The translations under genes were made by a program, and so were the position numbers. Source: Actinokineospora bangkokensis (GTDB taxonomy: Bacteria > Actinomycetota > Actinomycetes > Mycobacteriales > Pseudonocardiaceae). From it: a stretch of 64,000 nucleotides of DNA. The stretch covers positions 31,125 to 95,124 of the forward strand of contig NZ_MKQR01000016.1 in NCBI RefSeq assembly GCF_001940455.1, given 5' to 3'. The notes beneath the pieces were generated by a model, which saw nothing but the letters and a program-made list of their open reading frames with translations, was not told the origin of the DNA and searched no databases. Shown piece after piece: positions 59,401 through 64,000 of this stretch (position 1 is its first letter; every line of letters begins with the position of its first letter).

Positions 59401-60887
59401 GCCAAGTCGGGCTCAGCAGCACTCGGCTCACCGAACTCAGCCGCCTGCTCACGCTCCCCCGGCTCATCGCCCGGCACCGGTTCGACCGTCCGCGCACCCG
59501 TGATCGGCCGATCCACCAACACCCCACCGCTGGCCTCGACATCCTCCACCCGTGTCGACGCGGCCACCGCGCCCTCGCCGGACGCCTCAGCCGCAGGCAG
59601 CACACTGTCTCCCGCCGACACAGCCCCATCCGCCAGGACAGCCCTAGGCGTCACAACCTCACCCGACGACACGTCAGCCTCACCCACGGAAGCAGCCGCA
59701 CGCGCTACGACCGCTGGCACAGCCTCAGGCGCAGCACCCCGGCTCTCTGGCACTACCGCGGGCACGACAGCCTGATCGACCAGGGAAGGCACGGCGTCGT
59801 TGGCCGGCGCGGGCCCGAAAACCGGGTCCTCCCCTGCCGGAGCAGGCTCGGCGATCCCAGCTCCGGCCGCAGGCGCCCGGTCCACCAAAACGGGGGCAGG
59901 CACGGCAGCAGAACCGGGAACAGTCCCATCCGCCGAGCCAGGCTCAGGCACCTGCGCCACAGCCTCGCTCACCCGAGCGGCTTCGGGCACCCCCATCGCA
60001 CCCACCTGCGCCGAAGCCGAAACCCCTTCTACCACCGCAGCCGCCTGGGGCCTCTCGTCCTGCTCCCCCTCAGCAACCCCGGCGTCACCCGTCGGAGCCA
60101 CCTCAGCCGCACCGCTGGGCGGCGGCGCGTCGCTCACCCGAGCAGGTTCCGCACTGTCCTGTCGAGATGGTTCAGCCGGGGTGGCGCGCAGTCCACGCCT
60201 GCGGCTCTCCGCCAGGCTCGCCCGCCGCGGGACCGGTGGTGCCTGCGGCACGTCGGCCACGGGCGCCGGCGCGGCCGGCGGCACCGGCGGCACCGGCGGC
60301 GCGGGGGCCGGGTCCGGTCGGGTGCCCGGTTCCCGCATCGAGTCCATCATGCGGTCCTTCTCCAGGTAGGCCTGGTGCAGGAACGCGGGCGCCCGCCACG
60401 GGACGGCGGCGACCCGGGGTTCGGCCACGAACTCCTCGGTCGCCTCGGTCAGCCCCGCGAGCCGCGCCGGGACGGCCGCCCGCGTCGTCGGGAGGCGGCG
60501 GGGGCGGTGCGGCAGCTCGACGGGCTCGGGCGCGGCGGCCTCGACCGGGGGTTCGGGCAGGGTCGGCACGACCTGCACGAGACCGCCTACCCGGCCGGGC
60601 GACCCGGCGGTCACCAGCTGCGGCGCCCCGCCGAGGTCCCGGCCCACCGCCGTGATCGCCGTGTCCAGGTCGACGACCGGGTGCAGCGGCGGCGTGGTGC
60701 GCAGCGGCGGCAACCGGAGCCAGGCCGCGCGACGCCGACCCTCGCCCCCCTCCCCCGCCGCGGGTCCGGCGTGGACAGTTGACCCGTCCTGGTCGACGGT
60801 GTCCGCCCGCGGGCCGGGGGGAGCGGGCTCGGGCGGCGCGGCGGGCGCGGGTGGGGCGCTGCGGCGGCGGAAGGGCCAGCGGGGCAC
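56418..60887 (-). CDS. Giant DUF4157 (eCIS-core) protein with about 1000-residue disordered region
   Basis: 1489 aa. The first 240 residues mix Pro-rich linkers with a conserved patch (LRLPPLRTTPPLHPVVDLDTAITAVGRDLGGAPQL; VPWRAPAFLHQAYLEKDRMMDSMREPG). Residues about 240-1210 are low-complexity Ala/Val/Pro/Glu/Ser with no aromatic core. The DUF4157 domain follows: DVQVRRGAVATGLAQRFDARGFTAAGVVHLPDS ... VLAHELTHAVQQRL, with an HExxH zinc-protease motif near 1309. The C-terminus is acidic (SSSAVEDEDDDEPEDRPEP). The disordered part has visibly more A/T at third codon positions than its neighbours. GTG 60887 has GGAGG in the previous gene's end. DUF4157 marks eCIS loci and is often fused to cargo; here it may be scaffold, protease or cargo loader. 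Confidence 0.82.
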   Translation of the reverse strand: MPRWPFRRRSAPPAPAAPPEPAPPGPRADTVDQDGSTVHAGPAAGEGGEGRRRAAWLRLPPLRTTPPLHPVVDLDTAITAVGRDLGGAPQLVTAGSPGRVGGLVQVVPTLPEPPVEAAAPEPVELPHRPRRLPTTRAAVPARLAGLTEATEEFVAEPRVAAVPWRAPAFLHQAYLEKDRMMDSMREPGTRPDPAPAPPVPPVPPAAPAPVADVPQAPPVPRRASLAESRRRGLRATPAEPSRQDSAEPARVSDAPPPSGAAEVAPTGDAGVAEGEQDERPQAAAVVEGVSASAQVGAMGVPEAARVSEAVAQVPEPGSADGTVPGSAAVPAPVLVDRAPAAGAGIAEPAPAGEDPVFGPAPANDAVPSLVDQAVVPAVVPESRGAAPEAVPAVVARAAASVGEADVSSGEVVTPRAVLADGAVSAGDSVLPAAEASGEGAVAASTRVEDVEASGGVLVDRPITGARTVEPVPGDEPGEREQAAEFGEPSAAEPDLAEDDAAGEVGVPSAAEAPVPVAEAVTRPEVSRVVEPEDVAQTGAVNVAEAQRPESPQDEANAAGRGAVGVIAPAPSSGAPDDGRVAESSVSVDAAVESEPATRSTELARDARVATSVVSDEDMPAARGAAPSESPAAALRVSSHEGAAEFRVVATDDVVVAAQAVSPVGQPVELVGPQIEPAPMEGVASGRGTVPPGDVAPPAATASVERTAAGIGAPTPPGVATGPDVASVEPLENAPRPPLPQGAAASPAVERVETGIGTPVLPRSTVSSEPVPDGLAAPSLRGPATPPAVEGVTADPGVPGPDGATASPGVASAEVVTAEVEPPSTVGLSAAREVVPGEDVPAVTGVVPVQDAAVGPDVSLVGRVVDRPGMAAEEETAAVPEVAAIGETTTFLGVDSPGDVAVAPGVDAPRGVAVVGESAAAEPGAAADEAVEGPRVEAVLVRDPVESTASVVVSPAAAEEAERPALIERPEQSAPSEAASVEDVAPGEVPSAPVVVAEASVHVADQATQAGSDDRPAADIVSAPVRTVAQASPGAVGEVSGVRDRDDAVETVTAVEPSAVRVRADALLVHAEPAAPSRREAVTAVERASGGLVAEAPVTQGAQANLPRVAEGVAPELVDAPARRESTSLQEPDVRVEREVPSGRAEGEPLGAVFVPGEPVEPEFEPPPEAQPDPLGTTRGADSVPAASIAPDATTSIEPPPAGVARLPVQSGRTPTLQAVQQEPGRQAPAVPARPMNATTTTITSTAPTTITAPLRRVLGVDVSDVQVRRGAVATGLAQRFDARGFTAAGVVHLPDSLGVLDGAMAAPVLAHELTHAVQQRLLGGALPAPDTPEGRVLEAEAVAVEQWFAGDGPAAELPWAPPANPVRHPEVQLAPRAAEPQPGSIVVRERSEAPDGVELLLQLAREQEEDSSSAVEDEDDDEPEDRPEPLSVDEVVRVVGERPPRRWVDLDDSGSVEELGNRLYQELLCRLRFDLLVERERSGSLSDWG

Positions 60888-60890
60888 GGG

Positions 60891-61067
60891 TCAGGCCTCC
60901 CAACCTTCTCGCGCGGACATGCGGGTGTGGATCGCACCGATCTCCTCGATGACGCGGGCCCGGGTGGGGTGGTCGAGTTCGAGGATGGAGTCGAAGGACC
61001 AGTGCAGGTAGTAGGCGATGAACACGACCTCGGCCCACAGGCGGTCGGTCGGGTCGGCGGTGGTCAC
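60891..61067 (-). CDS. DUF6760-like small CIS protein
   Basis: 58 aa: TTADPTDRLWAEVVFIAYYL, then HWSFDSILELDHPTRARVIEEIGAIHTRMSAREGWEA. The pattern (aromatic YYLHWSFD, then RARVIEEIGAI) is that of the short DUF6760 proteins coded between tail chaperone and DUF4157 genes in actinobacterial and cyanobacterial CIS loci. GTG 61067 overlaps the chaperone stop (GTGA), and its end is 3 bp from the DUF4157 start. It is by position like the translational partner of tail-assembly chaperones in phages. Confidence 0.82.
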   Translation of the reverse strand: MTTADPTDRLWAEVVFIAYYLHWSFDSILELDHPTRARVIEEIGAIHTRMSAREGWEA

Positions 61068-61459
61068 GGGGTGCCCGCCACGTCCACCAGGAACTCGTGG
61101 CCGCAGCCGGGGCAGCTGACCTCGGCCTCGGTGTGGCCCTGCTGGTTGACCCGGCGGTAGAGGTCCTGGAGGAAGGCCAGGTCGGAGGCGAACAGGTGCT
61201 CGACGACGAACCGGTCCACCGAGGCCAGGGTGCCCAGCCGCACCAGGGTGCGCATGAGCAGGAAGATCGACAGGTAGGCGGCGTTCTGCCGGACCATGGG
61301 CTCGGAGTGCGCGGTGAGCTCATCCTTGGCCGTGGCCAGGCGCAGGACCCCGGCCCGGTGGACCCGGCCCTGCTCGTCGACGTAGCCGCGGGGCAGGGTG
61401 AAGGGGTACTCGGTGCGCAGCCCCGCGGTCGGCGCACCGGGCTCCGCCACGGCCGTCAC
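61064..61459 (-). CDS. CIS tail-assembly chaperone-like protein with zinc-binding tail
   Basis: 131 aa. RTEYPFTLPRGYVDEQGRVHRAGVLRLATAKDELTAHSEPMVRQNAAYLSIFLLMRTLVRLGTLASVDRFVVEHLFASDLAFLQDLYRRVNQ is the pattern of the phage tail-assembly (gp14/DUF-type) chaperones found after the tube gene. It ends with EVSCPGCGHEFLVDV, a single CxxC knuckle that may bind zinc in a dimer. Start and stop overlap both neighbours by 4 bp, so output is linked to the tube protein. Confidence 0.82.
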   Translation of the reverse strand: MTAVAEPGAPTAGLRTEYPFTLPRGYVDEQGRVHRAGVLRLATAKDELTAHSEPMVRQNAAYLSIFLLMRTLVRLGTLASVDRFVVEHLFASDLAFLQDLYRRVNQQGHTEAEVSCPGCGHEFLVDVAGTP

Positions 61460-61944
61460 GCCGGGCCGCCGCCGGACTTGAGGTCGATCTGCTCGCAGGT
61501 CAGGGTGACCGTGGCGATCACGGCCTCGCTGCCGCCCGCCTTGAGCCCGCCGATCTCCAGCTTCGACGGCCAGGCGTTGGTCAGCCGGTAGACCTGCTTG
61601 TTGACCCCGACGGTGTCCTGGAGCAGCAGCGAGCAGCCGCGCCGGGCGCTGGGCTGGCCCGCGAGCACCTCCTGGTGCCAGGTCCACAGCGCGTAGTCCT
61701 GGTCGACGCCGCGCTTGAGCACGACGGTGGCGGGCTTGGTCTTGCCGAACTGCTTGCTCATGGTGACGCCGAGGGTGCCGCTGCTCATGTACTCCGAGAC
61801 CTCCACCTCGGAGGTGATGCCGGTCATCTCGGAGAAGGTGATCTCGCCGCCGCCGAGGTCGAACTGCACGACGAAGCGGGCGGCGTTGACGAGGCTGTCG
61901 GTGTTGGTGCTGGCGTTGGACGTGCGGCCGAAGGGCGGGGTCAT
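61456..61944 (-). CDS. CIS inner tube protein (gp19/Hcp-like)
   Basis: 162 aa. NAARFVVQFDLGGGEITFSEMTGITSEVEVSEYMSSGTLGVTMSKQFGKTKPATVVLKRGVDQDYALWTWHQEVLAGQPSARRGCSLLLQDTVGVNKQVYRLTNAWPSKLEIGGLKAGGSEAVIATVTLTCEQIDL is a full tail-tube subunit, the main tube of the particle (Afp1 position, just after the sheath). ATG 61944 has GGAG upstream. The 48-bp gap after the sheath gene is free of clear hairpins. Confidence 0.92.
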   Translation of the reverse strand: MTPPFGRTSNASTNTDSLVNAARFVVQFDLGGGEITFSEMTGITSEVEVSEYMSSGTLGVTMSKQFGKTKPATVVLKRGVDQDYALWTWHQEVLAGQPSARRGCSLLLQDTVGVNKQVYRLTNAWPSKLEIGGLKAGGSEAVIATVTLTCEQIDLKSGGGPA

Positions 61945-61992
61945 GGCTCACTCCAGGGGTGTCGGGTCCGGCGGTGGGGCGGGGCGGCTGGC

Positions 61993-63519
61993 TCACTCCT
62001 CCAGCGCGGCGCCCTGGGGCAGCTGGGAGATGCGGAAGACGACGAACTCGGCGGGCTTGACCGGCGCCACCCCGATCTCGATGATCAGGTTGCCCGCGTC
62101 CCGGCTCTCCGGCGGGTTGTTCTCGGCGTCGCACTTGACGAAGTAGGCCTCCGCCGCCGAGCGGCCGACGAGCGCGCCGCTGCGCCACACCCGCTGCAGG
62201 AACGCGCCGACGACGCGCTGCACGCTCTCCCACAGGTACTCGTCGTTGGGCTCGAACACCACCCAGTTCGTGCCGTTGAGGATGGACTCCTCGATGAAGT
62301 TGAACAGCCTGCGCACGTTGACGTAGCGCCACTCCGGGTCGCTGGAGAGGGTGCGCGCGCCCCACACCCGGATGCCCTGGCCGGGGAAGGCGCGCAGGCA
62401 GTTGACCCCGAGCGGGTTGAGCAGCTCCTGCTCCGAGCGGCTGATCACCGTCTGCAGGGCGACGACGCCGCGGATGACCTCGTTGGCGGGGGCCTTGTGC
62501 ACCCCGCGCGTCTCGTCGCTGCGCGCCCACACCCCGGCCAGGTGGCCGCTGGGCGGCAGGCTCACCCGGTTGCCGGTGATCGGGTCCATCGCCTGCACCC
62601 ACGGCCAGTACAGGGCGGCGTACTTGCTGTCGTAGCCCGCGAACTCGGTGCGCCAGTCGCGGACCTGCTGGGAGTTGAGCCCGGGCGGCGGGTCCAGGAT
62701 GGCGACCCGGTCCGACATCAGCTCGCAGTGGGCCATCAGCGCCTGCTGCACGGCCTTGACGCCCTCGGCGTCGAGCAGGCCGCGCTGGTAGGCCGACATC
62801 AGGTCGGGGACGGCGACCATGGTGATCTCGTCGATGGCCTCGAACCCGCCCAGGCCGGTGCGCTCCACCGGGTCCCCGACGTACTCGGCGGGGCTGAGCG
62901 AGCGGGGCGCGGGGGCGCTGCCCGCGAGCGCGGTGGTGGTGTCCTTGCGCGGGGCCAGGGCGGCGGACTTGGTGTCCTCCAGCTCGACGAGCTTGGACTG
63001 GCGGGCCAGGACGGTGGCGACGTTGGCGGGGCCGCGCTTGGTGGTGAGGTTGTCGAAGGACTCCTCGACCTTGCCGTCGCGCAGCACGTCGAGGCGGAAG
63101 GCGTCCTCGCCGGGCTGGCCCGCCTCGGCGACCACGACGCTGAGCTCACCGGGCCCGGCCGAGGGCAGGGCGCGCACGGCGAAGGCGGCGCGCTTGTCGT
63201 CGGCCGCGGCGGGGACGGTGGCGCGCAGGTCGCGGCGGCCGTCGCCCGCGGCCTCGGTGTCGGGCAGGCGCAGCACGTAGGCGGCGCCACCGCCGTTGAG
63301 GAAGAACCCGTAGACCGAGTGCGGCAGGTAGGCGCCCTCGGTGAACCCGCCGAACACCCGGGTGAAGTGGGTCCAGTTGGTGATCAGGGTCGGCTCGGAC
63401 ACCGGCCCCCTCTCGGCGAAGCCGACGAAACCCGCCACGGCGGTGCCGACGCCCTCGATGGGCCGGGAGCCGGACGACACCTCCTCGACGTAGACGCCGG
63501 GGGCGAGGTAGTTGGGCAT
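61993..63519 (-). CDS. CIS contractile sheath protein
   Basis: 508 aa. The N-terminus PNYLAPGVYVEEVSSGSRPIEGVGTAVAGFVGFAERGPVSEPTLITNWTHFTRVFGGFTEGAYLPHSVYGFFLNGGGAAYVLRL and the C-terminus (LIIEIGVAPVKPAEFVVFRISQ) are the two inter-subunit arms of a tail sheath. The central domain has LLDAEGVKAVQQALMAHCELMSDRVAILDPPPGLNSQQVRDWR and GVNCLRAFPGQGIRVWGARTLSSDPEWRYVNVRRLFNFIEESI. ATG 63519 fits the family start; the open frame to 63909 has no support. Only one sheath gene is seen, unlike the three of Afp/PVC. It is first in the operon. Confidence 0.95.
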   Translation of the reverse strand: MPNYLAPGVYVEEVSSGSRPIEGVGTAVAGFVGFAERGPVSEPTLITNWTHFTRVFGGFTEGAYLPHSVYGFFLNGGGAAYVLRLPDTEAAGDGRRDLRATVPAAADDKRAAFAVRALPSAGPGELSVVVAEAGQPGEDAFRLDVLRDGKVEESFDNLTTKRGPANVATVLARQSKLVELEDTKSAALAPRKDTTTALAGSAPAPRSLSPAEYVGDPVERTGLGGFEAIDEITMVAVPDLMSAYQRGLLDAEGVKAVQQALMAHCELMSDRVAILDPPPGLNSQQVRDWRTEFAGYDSKYAALYWPWVQAMDPITGNRVSLPPSGHLAGVWARSDETRGVHKAPANEVIRGVVALQTVISRSEQELLNPLGVNCLRAFPGQGIRVWGARTLSSDPEWRYVNVRRLFNFIEESILNGTNWVVFEPNDEYLWESVQRVVGAFLQRVWRSGALVGRSAAEAYFVKCDAENNPPESRDAGNLIIEIGVAPVKPAEFVVFRISQLPQGAALEE

Positions 63520-63617
63520 CGGGTGTCCCCTTCCGGTGCAGGGCGGCGTGACCTCGACCAGGCTGGCACCCCGCGGCGGCCGGGCGGGGTGTCGCCGGTG
63601 CGGCGCGGTGGACCGGC

Positions 63618-63636
63618 GGGGGTGCCCCCGGGGGCA
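63618..63636. promoter_or_regulatory. GGGGGTG/GGGGGCA motif upstream of the sheath operon
   Basis: GGGGGTGCCCCCGGGGGCA contains the palindrome TGCCCCCGGGGGCA and the same two heptamers (GGGGGTG, GGGGGCA) as the 44490-44518 site, here 12 bp apart. It lies about 99-117 bp before the sheath ATG and 71-89 bp before the divergent DUF4255 gene. Confidence 0.45.
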
Positions 63637-63706
63637 GCGGGTCCGGGCCGCGCGGCGGTCCCCCGCGCGGCTGCCCCGGGGCCGCCGGGTGCGCAGACTC
63701 CGGGGT

Positions 63707-64000
63707 GTGCTGGCAGACGTCGACTCCTCCCTCCGGGCCTGGCTCACCGACGAGCTCGCGCCCGGCACCGAGATCGGGTTCGACCCGCCCGGGCTGCTCA
63801 CCGGCATCCCGCGCAGACCGCGGCGGGCGGGCATCGTGAACCTGTTCCTGCACGCGGTCACCGAGAACCTCGACGGGCTCCCGGCGGGCCGGGTGCGGGT
63901 GCGCGACACCGAGGGCCGGGTGACCGGCAGCCACGTGGCGCACCGCAGCTACCACCTGTCCTACCTGGTGACGGCGTGGGCGGCGGACACCACCGAGGAG
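63707..64000 (+). CDS. DUF4255 protein (CIS terminator/cap type), 5' part
   Basis: The gene runs off the right edge; 98 codons are visible. The start is GTG 63707 (LADVDSSLRAWLTDELAPGTEIGFDPPGLLTGIPRRPRRAGIVNLFLHAVTENLDG, then SYHLSYLVTAWAADTTEE). The opening helix plus 'INLFLY-like' strand and YYLxYLVTAW are hallmarks of DUF4255 (Pvc16_N), the protein that caps tube and sheath in extracellular CIS. It is divergent from the sheath, so the remaining CIS genes probably follow on the plus strand outside the window. Confidence 0.85.
   Translation, partial: MLADVDSSLRAWLTDELAPGTEIGFDPPGLLTGIPRRPRRAGIVNLFLHAVTENLDGLPAGRVRVRDTEGRVTGSHVAHRSYHLSYLVTAWAADTTEE

Noticed and set aside
47546-64000. Prophage or T6SS interpretation of the tail-like genes
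   Set aside because: No capsid, portal, terminase, integrase or lysis genes and no TssJ/L/M or ClpV are visible. DUF4157, DUF6760 and DUF4255 point to an eCIS-type locus.

Overview
The window is very GC-rich, densely coded, and uses many GTG/TTG starts, stop-start overlaps and actinobacterial regulator families. This points to a filamentous actinomycete, probably of the Pseudonocardiales type; genus cannot be fixed from this sequence alone. No tRNA, rRNA or CRISPR array was seen.

Layout. 1-12.4 kb: metabolic and regulatory genes. These are an ArsR/SRPBCC pair, a GT87-like membrane protein, an ornithine-cyclodeaminase-like enzyme convergent with a diaminobutyrate-type aminotransferase, a TetR/reductase pair with tandem operators, an Lrp/exporter pair, and a TetR/SnoaL/NmrA cluster. 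Decay is visible: a frameshifted and internally deleted MBL-fold gene (8960-9717), a neighbouring AraC gene lacking its usual N-terminus, and a fragment of an L-idonate-dehydrogenase-like gene (14412-14737) abutting a sugar kinase. 12.5-15.6 kb: a secreted C39-like protein, the kinase and a CU044_5270-like protein.

15.6-31.7 kb: two Rhs/YD polymorphic toxins facing away from each other. The left one (2713 aa, Sec signal) carries about eight repeated beta-sandwich modules, an Rhs shell and a C-terminal restriction-endonuclease-fold toxin. It is followed at once by a HEAT-repeat gene (candidate immunity) and a Dyp-type peroxidase. The right one sits in a YbaB-like / EspC-like / WXG-Rhs operon of type VII secretion style, has a ParB-like C-terminal toxin, and overlaps a small candidate immunity gene.

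31.7-43.1 kb: a TPR protein; a LacI regulator with a secreted glycosidase and a DUF1996 protein sharing two matching palindromic operators; two copies of a dispersed structured palindromic element (a third lies at 5.7 kb); a lytic transglycosylase; and PucR, DUF917 and LuxR-type genes.

43.1-64 kb: a phage-tail-like contractile injection system (CIS). Divergently from its small left arm sits a 974-aa ATPase/BTAD regulator. A 13-gene minus-strand run reads sheath, tube, assembly chaperone, DUF6760, a 1489-aa DUF4157 (eCIS-core) protein, two further gp19-like tube proteins, LysM protein, spike, gp25, baseplate J, tail protein I and a zinc-ribbon/proline-repeat/transmembrane protein. A DUF4255 gene starts to the right of the sheath and runs off the window, so the locus continues there. 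No capsid, terminase, portal, integrase or T6SS membrane complex is present in the window. The most unusual items are the giant DUF4157 protein, the membrane-tether candidate, a spike with a glycine-zipper-like insert, and heptamer repeats at exact 11-bp spacing in the regulator/CIS intergenic region.
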